Shown here piece after piece: positions 9,607 through 20,675 of a stretch of 64,000 bases of DNA. Location of the stretch: positions 4,526,001-4,590,000 of the forward strand of contig NZ_CP114771.1 of NCBI RefSeq assembly GCF_027366395.1. Direction: 5' to 3'. The translations under genes and the position numbers were made by a program. Each line of letters begins with the position of its first letter. Position 1 is the stretch's first letter. Source of the stretch: Endozoicomonas sp. GU-1. GTDB taxonomy: Bacteria; Pseudomonadota; Gammaproteobacteria; Pseudomonadales; Endozoicomonadaceae. The notes below the pieces were generated by a model, which was not told where the DNA came from, ran no database searches, and worked only from the letters and a program-made list of their open reading frames with translations.

Positions 9607-9770
9607 GCGCCTCCGCTGACAGGGCTTGAGAGCAACGTTAGCGAGTTGGAAAGCTTCTTTCTTCTTCTGAAAAACGAATGCTTGACAACGAAAGCCGCCA
9701 CGGTAAGATAGGCGGCCTTGCTGATCGGCACTGACTGCTGGATCAGCGATTAAATCACCACGATTTAATC

Positions 9771-9783
9771 AGTTCTTTAACAA
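9771..9783 (+). promoter_or_regulatory. boxA antitermination site in the rRNA leader
   Basis: AGTTCTTTAACAA closely matches the rRNA boxA consensus TGCTCTTTAACAA and lies in the 16S leader, where Nus factors assemble. Confidence 0.7.
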
Positions 9784-9937
9784 GATATCAGACAATTCGT
9801 GTGGGCGCTTGTGCGATTGTATCGGTTACAAAAGGTTAATACCTTTTGCTAATAGTTAAATGCGACGCTTAAGCGAACATACTCGTTAATTTGCAGTAAG
9901 TTCTATTGAGCATATAAATTTTTCGCATGAAAAATTT

Positions 9938-11495
<1,558 letters not shown>

Positions 11496-11646
11496 AACGA
11501 AGACCGACGTCCATAAGCGTTCACACGAATTGTTTGATGATAAAACTGCATGCGCGGTTTTATTAATTGTTAAGCCAGTCCTGTTCTGAGGCTGTGAAGT
11601 TCTTTAAAAGTGTGTTTAATGAATCCGTTATCTTGATTAAGATGCC

Positions 11647-11723
<77 letters not shown>

Positions 11724-11764
11724 AGCTTTCAAGAGATGAAAGCCTGGATCAACGGAAAGAATAG

Positions 11765-11840
11765 GGGGCTATAGCTCAGCTGGGAGAGCGCCTGCTTTGC
11801 ACGCAGGAGGTCTGCGGTTCGATCCCGCATAGCTCCACCA
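11765..11840 (+). tRNA. tRNA-Ala (TGC)
   Basis: Acceptor arms GGGGCTA and TAGCTCC pair with one G-T. The anticodon loop TTTGCAC carries TGC, the T-loop is TTCGATC, and CCA is encoded. It is the second spacer tRNA, 41 bp after tRNA-Ile. Confidence 0.97.
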
Positions 11841-11914
11841 ATTTCTTGTCTTGCAAGAGACAGCAGAAAACTGATTCATTAAGCATATTTTGCTGTTCTT
11901 TCTTAATGAAAGAA

Positions 11915-11927
11915 TGTTCTTTAACAA
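11915..11927 (+). promoter_or_regulatory. boxA upstream of 23S
   Basis: TGTTCTTTAACAA is an almost exact boxA in the spacer between tRNA-Ala and 23S, where antitermination complexes reload. Confidence 0.7.
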
Positions 11928-13197
11928 TGTGGAATCCAAATTAAGCTGAATTGATTTAGACAACTTCGGTTGTTTAATGAAAATTCTTGCTGAGACACTC
12001 TCAAGTTAATTACCGAAAGGTAATAGCTAATGTGTATGGCGATGAATTTCGAAAGAAATTCATTTGATCGTTATAAGGTAGTTGTATTGACTGACCTCTA
12101 ATGATTTACGAAAGTAAATCGTTTCGGGTTATATGGTCAAGTGACTAAGCGTACACGGTGGATGCCTTGGCAGTCAGAGGCGATGAAGGACGTGGTAATC
12201 TGCGATAAGTCTTGGGGAGCTGATAAACAAGCTGTGATCCAGGAATTTCCGAATGGGGAAACCCAACGGCATAAGCCGTTATTCCTTACCTGAATACATA
12301 GGGTCTGGAAGGCGAACCCGGGGAACTGAAACATCTAAGTACCCGGAGGAAAAGAAATCAATTGAGATTCCCCCAGTAGCGGCGAGCGAACGGGGACCAG
12401 CCCTTAAGCAATTTATGAGTTAGTGGAACACTCTGGAAAGTGTGGCCATAGTGGGTGATAGCCCCGTACACGAAAGCTCATTTATTGTGAAATCGAGTAG
12501 GACGGGACACGTGAAATCCTGTCTGAACATGGGGGGACCATCCTCCAAGGCTAAATACTCCTGACTGACCGATAGTGAACCAGTACCGTGAGGGAAAGGC
12601 GAAAAGAACCCCGTTGAGGGGAGTGAAATAGAACCTGAATCCGTGTACGTACAAGCAGTGGGAGCCTACTTACTCTTTTTTAAGGGCAGAGGGGTGACTG
12701 CGTACCTTTTGTATAATGGGTCAGCGACTTACTTTCAGTGGCAAGGTTAACCGCATAGGGGAGCCGTAGGGAAACCGAGTCTTAATAGGGCGTGTTCTTA
12801 GGAACAACAGTCGCTGGGAGTAGACCCGAAACCGGGCGATCTATCCATGGGCAGGTTGAAGGTTGAGTAACATCAACTGGAGGACCGAACCGACTATCGT
12901 TGAAAAGCTAGCGGATGACCTGTGGATAGGAGTGAAAGGCTAATCAAGCCCGGAGATAGCTGGTTCTCCTCGAAAGCTATTTAGGTAGCGCCTCGTGTCT
13001 CACCATCGGGGGTAGAGCACTGTTTGGGCTAGGGGGTCATCCCGACTTACCAACCCCATGCAAACTCCGAATACCGATGAGTGCAATCACGGGAGACACA
13101 CGGCGGGTGCTAACGTCCGTCGTGGAAAGGGAAACAACCCAGACCGTCAGCTAAGGTCCCAAAGTAACAGTTAAGTGGGAAACGATGTGAGAAGGCC

Positions 13198-13262
<65 letters not shown>

Positions 13263-13319
13263 GAGTCGGCTCGCGCGGAAGATTTAACGGGGCTCAAACT
13301 GTTCACCGAAGCTACGGGT

Positions 13320-13744
13320 CTAGAGACTAGTTTCTAGAAACATGTATCAAGATTAGTTATATGCCATATCGCAATCTAAGTGTTTATCAAAAAGCGTATC
13401 AATTGGCGCTGGAAATTCATCGTTTAAGTCTTGGTTTTCCAAGGATTGAGCAGTTTGAATTAGCAAGCCAATTAAGACGAGCCAGCAAATCCATTGTAGC
13501 CAATATAGTTGAAGGAATGGGTAAGCAGGAAAGTCCCGCTGAAGTTAAGCGCTATTTGCGAATAGCCATGGGTTCGTGTGATGAAGTTCGGGTTTGGTTA
13601 GAGTTTTCCAAAGATCTGGAATACATCAGCCAAGCGAACTATGGGCATTATGATTTCAGATACCAGGAAGTCGGAAAAATGCTTAGAGGCATCATCAAAC
13701 GTAACACAAATTCTTGATACTAGTATCTAGAAACTAGTTTCTAG
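13320..13744 (+). other. 23S rRNA intervening sequence (IVS) in helix 45
   Basis: A 425-bp insertion between CGAAGCTACGGGT and GGCGGTAGAGGAGCG, i.e. in the helix 45 loop, a classic IVS site. It is bounded by imperfect 32-bp inverted arms (13320-13351 and 13713-13744, built on CTAGAxACTAGTTTCTAG), which would form a long duplex for RNase III. It contains one ORF on the sense strand. Confidence 0.93.
13361..13717 (+). CDS. IVS-encoded four-helix bundle protein (S23 family)
   Basis: A 118-residue helical protein of the family found inside 23S intervening sequences (PF05635/TIGR02436). It starts MPYRNLSVYQKAYQLALEIH and carries the hallmark QLRRASKSIVANIVEGMGK at residues 37-55. The length equals the family's usual 110-125. 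It is encoded within the rRNA transcript between the IVS arms, so it could be translated only from unprocessed or excised IVS RNA. Known family structures are four-helix bundles that form pentamers; the role is not established. Confidence 0.92.
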   Translation: MPYRNLSVYQKAYQLALEIHRLSLGFPRIEQFELASQLRRASKSIVANIVEGMGKQESPAEVKRYLRIAMGSCDEVRVWLEFSKDLEYISQANYGHYDFRYQEVGKMLRGIIKRNTNS

Positions 13745-14423
13745 GCGGTAGAGGAGCGTTCTGTAAGCCGTTGAAGGTGCATCGGGAGGTGTGCTGGAGG
13801 TATCAGAAGTGCGAATGCTGACATGAGTAACGACAAGGGGAGTGAGAAGCTCCCCCGCCGGAAGACCAAGGGTTCCTGCGCAACGCTAATCGGCGCAGGG
13901 TGAGTCGGCCCCTAAGGTGAGGTCGAAAGACGTAATCGATGGGAAACAGGTCAATATTCCTGTACCCCTTTTGACTGCGATGGAGTGACGGAGAAGGCTA
14001 GGTCAGCGCAGCGTTGGTTGTCTGCGTTTAAGATCGTAGGCCGGGGATCCAGGCAAATCCGGATCCTCAAGGCCGAGAATTGATGACGAGGTTCTACGGA
14101 ACTGAAGTGATTGATGCCATGCTTCCAGGAAAAACTTCTAAGCTTCAGGTCATAAGGGACCGTACCCCAAACCGACACAGGTGGTCAGGTAGAGAATACC
14201 AAGGCGCTTGAGAGAACTCGGGTGAAGGAACTAGGCAAAATGGCACCGTAACTTCGGGAGAAGGTGCGCCAGCTTTGGTGATCGGACTTGCTCCGTAAGC
14301 TGAGGCTGGTCGAAGATACCAGGTGGCTGCGACTGTTTATTAAAAACACAGCACTGTGCAAACACGAAAGTGGACGTATACGGTGTGACGCCTGCCCGGT
14401 GCCGGAAGGTTAATTGATGGGGT

Positions 14424-14552
14424 TATCTCACCTCCAGATTGCTTTTGCTGCAAGGCAAATGATGGAGCGAGCGAAGGAGTTTACAAAAGAGTAAATGACT
14501 GAGCGAGCGGAATCATTTAACGCAGTCAGCAAGAGCAATGTGGTGGTGAGAG
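14424..14552 (+). other. Expanded helix 63 hairpin within 23S
   Basis: Where E. coli has a short loop after TTGATGGGGTTA, this gene has about 110 extra nt. The arms starting TCTCACC (from 14426) and ending GGTGAGA (near 14551) pair, and inner arms GCTTTTGCTG and CAGCAAGAGC continue the stem. It contains two copies of GAGCGAGCG. There is no ORF, so it is an rRNA expansion rather than a second protein-coding IVS. Confidence 0.6.
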
Positions 14553-14561
14553 AAGCTCTTG

Positions 14562-14655
<94 letters not shown>

Positions 14656-14917
14656 CGATGGCCACGCTGTCTCCACCCGAGACTCAGTGAAATTGAAATC
14701 GCTGTTAAGATGCAGCGTATCCGCGGCTAGACGGAAAGACCCCGTGAACCTTTACTACAGCTTCACAGTGGATCTTGATGTTGCTTGTGTAGGATAGGTG
14801 GGAGGCTTTGAAGCGGTGACGCCAGTCATCGTGGAGCCATCCTTGAAATACCACCCTGGCAATATTGAGGTTCTAACCCGGGTCCCGAAACGGGATCGGG
14901 GACATTGTGTGGTGGGT

Positions 14918-14960
<43 letters not shown>

Positions 14961-15083
14961 ACGAAGGTGTGCTAAGTACGGTCGGACATCGTACGGTTAG
15001 TGTAAAGGCACAAGCACGCTTGACTGCGAGAGGTACATCTCGAGCAGGTACGAAAGTAGGTCTTAGTGATCCGGTGGTTCTGC

Positions 15084-15137
<54 letters not shown>

Positions 15138-15166
15138 ACCGCCCAAGAGTTCACATCGACGGCGGT

Positions 15167-15209
<43 letters not shown>

Positions 15210-15211
15210 CC

Positions 15212-15244
<33 letters not shown>

Positions 15245-15410
15245 TGGTACGCGAGCTGGGTTTAGAACGTCGTGAGACAGTTCGGTCCCTATCTGCCGTG
15301 GACGTTGGAAGTTTGAGAAGAGCTGCTCCTAGTACGAGAGGACCGGAGTGGACGGACCACTGGTGTTCGGGTTGTGTCGCCAGACGCATTGCCCGGTAGC
15401 TATGTTCGGA

Positions 15411-15446
<36 letters not shown>

Positions 15447-15685
15447 CCTTCAAGATGAGACTTCCCTTGCCCCTGAGGGCACTAAAGAGCCGTTAAAGAC
15501 TATGACGTTGATAGGTTGGGTGTGTAAGTGCTGTGAGGCATTGAGCTAACCAATACTAATGACTCGTGCGGCTTGACCATATAACGCCAAAGCGATTTGC
15601 TGGATACAAGTGTCAAGAGACAAGTATCAAGAAGCCATACGCATAGAGTGTGAAGCAAGAAAACAGCTTAATTAAAGGATTCCAT

Positions 15686-15710
15686 CTAGAGACTGGTTTG
15701 TAGTCTCTAG
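15686..15710 (+). other. Hairpin upstream of 5S resembling IVS arms
   Basis: CTAGAGACT (15686-15694) and AGTCTCTAG (15702-15710) form a perfect 9-bp stem just before 5S. The CTAGAGACT half is identical to the first bases of the left arm of the 23S IVS. It may be a processing site or the scar of a second IVS-like element. Confidence 0.55.
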
Positions 15711-15719
15711 TATCTAATT

Positions 15720-15838
15720 AGCCTGGCGACCATAGAAGGTTAGAACCACCTGATCCCATCCCGAACTCAGCAGTGAAATGACCGATCGCCGATGGTAGTG
15801 TGGGGTCTCCCCATGTGAGAGTAGGTCATCGCCAGGCA
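15720..15838 (+). rRNA. rrf: 5S ribosomal RNA
   Basis: A 119-nt gene starting AGCCTGGCGACC and ending TCGCCAGGCA. The ends pair, and the internal GATGGTAGTGTGGGGTCTCC block is typical of gammaproteobacterial 5S. Confidence 0.97.
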
Positions 15839-15851
15839 CCCAACAGAAAAG

Positions 15852-15882
15852 CCCAGTTGAACAATCAACTGGGTTTTTTTTT
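15852..15882 (+). terminator. rRNA operon terminator
   Basis: A perfect CCCAGTTGA / TCAACTGGG stem with an ACAA loop and a nine-T tail, right after 5S. The insertion sequence that follows entered this T-tract and duplicated TTTTTTGT, so the terminator stem and tail remain whole. Confidence 0.93.
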
Positions 15883-15884
15883 GT

Positions 15885-17255
15885 GCCTCGTCAGTAAAAT
15901 CTGTGGGTCATTTCCGGTTCAGGTAACTTGCCAAGCGCATGATATAACGCAATTTCCGCACATCTGTAGGTTCTGAAACCGTATGATTTTCTCGTAGTGA
16001 GTTTTATCTTGGTGTTCAGACCCTCAACGATACCGCTGGAATACGCCTTTTTCGCCTTGAACCAGTTCAGGATAAGTGGCTTGTGTCGTCGAACAGTTTT
16101 AGCAACTTTCTTCATCGGTTCTATCTTTGATCGCATCACTCTTGTACACCACCGGTCCAGGTATTTTCCTGCCCAGTGTGGTGAAATGTAGTCCCAGAAC
16201 ACTTGGAACTCTTCTCTGAGAAGATAGGCTCTGACACTTTTGAGGTTGTCTGAAGCACTGTGTTCAGCTTGATCTCTTCTTTCTCGGTCAGGTTCTCTTT
16301 TCGCTTGAGCAGACACCAGCGTGTTTTTTTCAGCACCGGTTCATAACCATCTGCCTGAAGCTGTTTGTGTTCCGTGGCCCTGACTTCATCAATGGCCTTA
16401 TTCAGCATGGCAACGATATGAAAGCGATCCAGAATATGTAATGCTTGGCTGGCAAACACCGCAATCGCTTTTACGTAGGGTTGCCACATATCAGAACAGA
16501 CATACTCCAACCGCTGGCTACGCTGTGTACCCAGGAAAGCGAAGAAGCTGCGAATCGTAGCTTCGGTACGCTCCTGACCAACCCATAGTAGCCGTGTACA
16601 GTCGCGATCAATTGGTAGACAACAGTCAAGTATTTATGGCCGATCTGATACGCCACCTCATCAACACCAATGGCCTTGATATTATCAAGTGAACGATGCT
16701 TCTTGCCCCACTCAACCACATACTCAACAGCATGGAAGACCTTCTCCCACGAGGTATTGAAAGTACGGGCGACCTCCTTCCAGGAGAGCTTTCTAGCCCA
16801 GTTTGCCAGAAACTGCATGTAAACTTTGGTGAGTTCCTTCTTGCCTTCAGCCCATGGAACCTGCTCAACCTTTACGCCACATGTCTTGCATTCAACCCTA
16901 CGCATTTTGTAGAGCAGAAAAACCCTGATTCCCCAGAGAGGGACAAACTCGAAACGACGTTCAGCAAGACGGTCATAGCCCGGAGCTGGTTGCTGACATC
17001 CTGAGCAAATAGCATGGCCGTTCTTGCGTGGGACCACGATGACATTGAATACTTCAGAGCCTTGATAGAGACCGAGTTTTACATCCTGATAAACAAATGA
17101 CTTGAGTTTATGAACTTTATTGAGGATAGTTTTTATCAGCATCAGCGGCGTTTCTTCTTGTTTTTGTCTGCAAATAAAAACATACCTGAAATCAGCCGCT
17201 GGTGCTTTTTTTTTCAAATTTGTTGATTTCTACCCACAGTTATCCCTGAAGAGCC
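15885..17255 (-). mobile_element. ISL3-family insertion sequence with 8-bp target duplication
   Basis: A 1371-bp element with imperfect terminal inverted repeats of about 24 bp. The right end read inward is GGCTCTTCAGGGAT...CTGTGGGT; the left end is GCCTCGTCAGTAAA...CTGTGGGT. It is flanked by perfect 8-bp repeats TTTTTTGT at 15877-15884 and 17256-17263, the duplication size known for ISL3. It carries one transposase gene on the minus strand, broken by two frameshifts, so this copy is probably not autonomous. Confidence 0.9.
15891..17142 (-). pseudogene. ISL3-family transposase, two frameshifts
   Basis: An ISL3 transposase (DDE type) spread over three frames. The N-terminal part (from 17142) has the zinc-finger-like CSGC...CKTC and the helix-turn-helix KLSWKEVARTFNTSWEKVF. 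The first catalytic Asp is in IGVDEVAYQIGHKYLT. Near 16610 a missing base (CAATTG where CAAATTG would keep frame) shifts the frame. The middle part resumes with SDMWQPYVKAI and LDRFHIV. A second shift near 16225-16260 leads into the C terminus (SSGIVEGLNTKIKLTTRKSYGF, with the last catalytic Glu). Start MLIKTILNKV is chosen by comparison with the second copy at 29370. Confidence 0.88.
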
Positions 17256-17383
17256 TTTTTTGTTTGTGTGCCGGAAATGGTGCATATCGTCATCGGCGAT
17301 TTCCAGCACACCCGGTAGTGGCTGGATGACTTGGTGGTGAGGGCTTTAGCGACACCCTCAAAGCTCCGGAAACAAGATCAGAT

Positions 17384-17689
17384 TTAAATAGCAGGCTGAT
17401 CGGGAAGACGACCAATAATCTGTATCAGAATTTCTTCAATCTTGTCGAAACGTCTATCTTGCTGATCAAAGCGTTTGTCCTGTTGATCAAAGCGCTGATC
17501 AATCTGTCGGAACTGAGCATTGACCTCTCCCTTGAACTCATTCAGTTCTCTGCGGGTATCCTGCTGCTCTTTGAGAACAAGGGCAACCACTTCATGGGTT
17601 GCACTGACAACTTTCACCAAGTCTCGAAAAGTGTGATCCAGTGCTTCCTGCCCCATCTCCAGTTTCTCAACTCTCGATTCAAGATTCAC
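17384..17689 (-). CDS. Small coiled-coil protein, unknown function
   Basis: A 101-residue charged protein with a clear heptad pattern throughout and a QQDKRFDQQDRRFDKIEE repeat at residues about 70-88, so very likely a parallel coiled coil. It starts at GTG with GGTAAG six bases upstream. It lies between the IS and tenA on the same strand as tenA, 68 bp after the tenA stop. Similar short coiled-coil proteins are common and mostly uncharacterised; no enzymatic motif is seen. Confidence 0.7.
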   Translation of the reverse strand: MNLESRVEKLEMGQEALDHTFRDLVKVVSATHEVVALVLKEQQDTRRELNEFKGEVNAQFRQIDQRFDQQDKRFDQQDRRFDKIEEILIQIIGRLPDQPAI

Positions 17690-17757
17690 AAGCTTACCTT
17701 TATGAGTTGTTGTTCGAGACCTCAGGATAGCAGAGAATGGCGAACTGCCAACGGACG

Positions 17758-18453
17758 TTAGAATGAGCAGTCCATACCCATCTGCCAGAAGCCGATTTCC
17801 AGGCGGGTCGCTTCCCGGAAAGTCTGACAGAGAGCATCCATTCGGGTGGCGTTGTAACGGGACCTGGCCAGCTGCTCCAGCTGTTCGACCTGCTTTCTGG
17901 CACCGCCAAGAAATTCTTCCCCCCCGTAAGTTTCTATCCAGGCCCAGTAAGGGTTGCCCTCTTTAAGCGTATCCGGATCATTCTTTAAACGATACCCGAT
18001 TTCCGCATAACCCACCGCGCAGGGCGATAACGCCGTGTAAAGATCAAGAATATCACCGGCCATTCCCCGCTCCAGCACATAACGGGTGTATGCCATATTG
18101 GCCCGGGCTTCCGGCAGGCTGACTACATCCTTCTCTGTCAGCCCCCACTCCCGACAATAGGCCAGATGCAGCGTCATTTCGCCCAGGATACCGCTTACGG
18201 ACTCCGATGCAGAACGCATATCTTCCAGGTTATCCGATTTGTAAACCGCCAGTGAGTAAGCCCTGGCAAAGTGAATCAGGAACAGATAATCCTGCTGAAG
18301 ATAGTGGCGAAAAGAGGCAATTGGCAGCGATCCGTCGGCCATCCCCAGGACAAACGGGTGATGGCAGTAGTTATGCCAGTCCTCCTGGCAGGCTGTTTTC
18401 ATGCGCCCGTAGAGGGTGTTTTCATCGTTAAGGAACAAGGTATCTGAGCTCAT
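17758..18453 (-). CDS. tenA: TenA-family aminopyrimidine aminohydrolase / thiaminase II
   Basis: A cytosolic all-helical enzyme that hydrolyses aminopyrimidine breakdown products of thiamine for salvage. The family features are visible: an early HPFVLGMADGSLP...FRHYLQQDYLFL block, the catalytic Cys in LSPCAVGYAEIG, and the closing ATRLEIGFWQMG with the conserved Glu and Trp. The frame extends to 18489, but I choose the ATG at 18451-18453, which has GGAG seven bases upstream. No other thiamine gene is adjacent, and no TPP riboswitch was found upstream. Confidence 0.9.
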   Translation of the reverse strand: MSSDTLFLNDENTLYGRMKTACQEDWHNYCHHPFVLGMADGSLPIASFRHYLQQDYLFLIHFARAYSLAVYKSDNLEDMRSASESVSGILGEMTLHLAYCREWGLTEKDVVSLPEARANMAYTRYVLERGMAGDILDLYTALSPCAVGYAEIGYRLKNDPDTLKEGNPYWAWIETYGGEEFLGGARKQVEQLEQLARSRYNATRMDALCQTFREATRLEIGFWQMGMDCSF

Positions 18454-18756
18454 AGCTGGACTCCGGGCATCATTATTGATCCGCATCATAGCTCAACGTT
18501 GCCCGGTTGCACATTTATACCCTTAACCGTGTCGGTGACTCTGACTGGCAACACACAATCAATCAGCACTGAGGTAAAAGTCTGATGGAACAGAGTGTCA
18601 GCATGAAAAAGTTAAGGAACATTTTTGCAGTGAATACGATCAAACTAATCAGATGATCTGAAATCCGCTGTTCAGCCGCTTACTTTCCCGGTTCTTCAGA
18701 GCCATACCGCCAATTTTGCAGTGCTGCAGCGTCTTGCCACACGAGGTGAATGAATA
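18454..18756. other. Intergenic region between divergent tenA and sulfotransferase genes
   Basis: About 300 bp that must hold promoters for both genes. I see AT-rich stretches near 18600-18660 but no clear operator, riboswitch, repeat or credible ORF. Confidence 0.4.
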
Positions 18757-19716
18757 ATGCAAACCAACATGTCTTACGCTTCATCAACGATTACCATGCT
18801 TAAACCCGTGCATGTCTCCGATGAAATAAGAAATGCAGGACAAGAGGATATTGTTTTTATCCATACGCCGAAAACCGGGGGCACCAACATTGCCTGTCTG
18901 ATGAAAGCCATCAGTGCTGATTCAGGCAGCGTATTTAATCATCGCTGCTCCGTTATGCGGCAAGAGGTGTTCCCCAATCTTTTCAAGCCCGGTGGAATGG
19001 GCGGTTATCCCTCTCCGGAAGTGCTTGAAAACCTTAAAGCACAACATTCACCCCGATTTATCAGTGGCCATATGCCCACGGGCCTGATAGAGGAAGGTGG
19101 TTTACAGGGACGATATATCTCATTAGTTCGGGAGCCGGTAGCAAGAGCCGTGTCCTCCATTAATTTTGATTATCAACGGGGTTACCTTGCCAAAGAGGAT
19201 GTTGAAACTTATGCCGGTTCTATCATGATTGATAATTTACAAACCCGGCTGATCGCCGGGAAAGATCATATGGATGGTGAATGCACAGAAGACACTTATC
19301 GTGCAGCCACCCAAAGAATAAACGACGAATTTCTACTGGTAGCACCGACAGAAGCTGTCGACTCAGTGACGTCAGTGGTTGCTCGTCTGTATGGTGAGGA
19401 AAAAGTGGCTTCTGCCCGCTTTCAGGTGACGGGCAATAAGCTCTATGATGAAAAATCTCCGCCAGAACACCTTAAGTCCATTTTAATCGGGCGCAATCAG
19501 TTTGATACCCGGCTTTATCAGCATGTAGTCAGAGAGTGGGAGAACTTTACTAATCACCATGTTACCAAGGTACAGGCCGGTAATGAAGAAAGCCCCTACC
19601 TGACCTTACCGCCAGACATGTTAACGACGAAAGCATGGAAAAGACTGACAGCCCATGAGATTAACGAGCACAACCAAAAAGCAGGCGGTTCACTGCTGCG
19701 TTTTCAACAAAAGTAA
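18757..19716 (+). CDS. Sulfotransferase-family protein (PAPS-dependent, eukaryote-like)
   Basis: A 319-residue protein of the P-loop-like sulfotransferase fold. The 5'-phosphosulfate-binding loop is FIHTPKTGGTNI at residues about 33-44. The 3'-phosphate-binding motif is SLVREPVARAVSSI near residue 128, with Arg and Ser in the right spacing. SGHMPTG resembles the catalytic region of heparan/chondroitin-type enzymes. It should transfer sulfate from PAPS to a sugar or other acceptor. There is no signal peptide or membrane segment, so it acts in the cytosol or is delivered by a secretion system. It is a single gene with no sulfation pathway genes nearby; the substrate is unknown. Confidence 0.75.
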   Translation: MQTNMSYASSTITMLKPVHVSDEIRNAGQEDIVFIHTPKTGGTNIACLMKAISADSGSVFNHRCSVMRQEVFPNLFKPGGMGGYPSPEVLENLKAQHSPRFISGHMPTGLIEEGGLQGRYISLVREPVARAVSSINFDYQRGYLAKEDVETYAGSIMIDNLQTRLIAGKDHMDGECTEDTYRAATQRINDEFLLVAPTEAVDSVTSVVARLYGEEKVASARFQVTGNKLYDEKSPPEHLKSILIGRNQFDTRLYQHVVREWENFTNHHVTKVQAGNEESPYLTLPPDMLTTKAWKRLTAHEINEHNQKAGGSLLRFQQK

Positions 19717-19859
19717 GGGTTGTTTTCAAAGCCACAACAGGTGGCGGATTATGCCCCACCTTGTCGTATATAATTCCCCCGTAAGACGTTCACTGCTGAC
19801 CATATTTATCCTTCCGCGTCACCGATGGACAATGCCTGAAAAAGGATCAGGAAACTCTG

Positions 19860-20561
19860 ATGTACAAAGAGCCAAAACGAATTCAATCGGTTGAGCGAAG
19901 TTTCGCCATTCTTGAGGCCCTGTCCCAACATCCCGGGCCATTAACTCTGCAGCAGGTCAGTGAGGCGGTTGAGCTGAACAAGACCACGGTTCATGGCCTG
20001 CTGGCGACCATGAGCGAGCTGGGGTATGTCTTGCGCAGCAAACAAGGTTATTCCCTGGGGCTGAGATTTCGTGAGTTGTCCAGACCACTGGAGCAAAAAG
20101 ACGAAGCCATTCGACGGCATTTCAGTGCCTTGCTGATGAAAATGGCACAGCTCACAGATAACACCGCCTATCTGGCCGTGCCCAGTGGTGCCCAGGAATA
20201 TCTCTACCTTGATGCGGTTGAAGGCGGCCATTCACTGACCATTCGCAGCCCTCGTGGCAAACGTGAAGGTTTGACCACATCGGCGATCGGCAAGGTGTTT
20301 CTCGCGTTTGACCATGAATTACTGCGTCGTCTGCGCCTGCTGGGACAAGTCCCCGGGGCGCTGGAAAAGGAACTCCAGTGGGTAGCACAACATCACTATG
20401 CCCTGGATCTGGAAGAGGCGCAGGCCGGATTAAACTGTCTCGCCATCCCCCTCTACCTGAACGGGGAGTTTGTTGCCGTTGCCGGGATCAGCGGCGGTGC
20501 CGGGGAGTTAACCAGGGCTCGCCTGATGCATTTTGCCCTTCGGTTTCTGACCACTAAATAG
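19860..20561 (+). CDS. IclR-family transcriptional regulator
   Basis: The N-terminal winged helix-turn-helix is plain (IQSVERSFAILEALSQ, then LTLQQVSEAVELNKTTVHGLLATMSELGYV, residues 8-54). The C-terminal IclR effector domain includes LTTSAIGKVFLAF and AGLNCLAIPLYL...VAVAGISG. At 233 residues it is slightly shorter than the usual 250-270. It may regulate the SDR gene that starts 114 bp downstream on the same strand. Confidence 0.92.
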   Translation: MYKEPKRIQSVERSFAILEALSQHPGPLTLQQVSEAVELNKTTVHGLLATMSELGYVLRSKQGYSLGLRFRELSRPLEQKDEAIRRHFSALLMKMAQLTDNTAYLAVPSGAQEYLYLDAVEGGHSLTIRSPRGKREGLTTSAIGKVFLAFDHELLRRLRLLGQVPGALEKELQWVAQHHYALDLEEAQAGLNCLAIPLYLNGEFVAVAGISGGAGELTRARLMHFALRFLTTK

Positions 20562-20675
20562 TAGAGGTACTTGATTTGATAATGTCGAATCTTGTGCACT
20601 TTCTTGGCAGCTTCCACCTTTTTGTCCTTATCAGCGCATACACTTAACAGTTTCATTGAATCTCAGGAACTGCTT

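Noticed and set aside
18454-18756. TPP riboswitch upstream of tenA
   Set aside because: No CTGAGA or thi-box core could be found on the minus strand.
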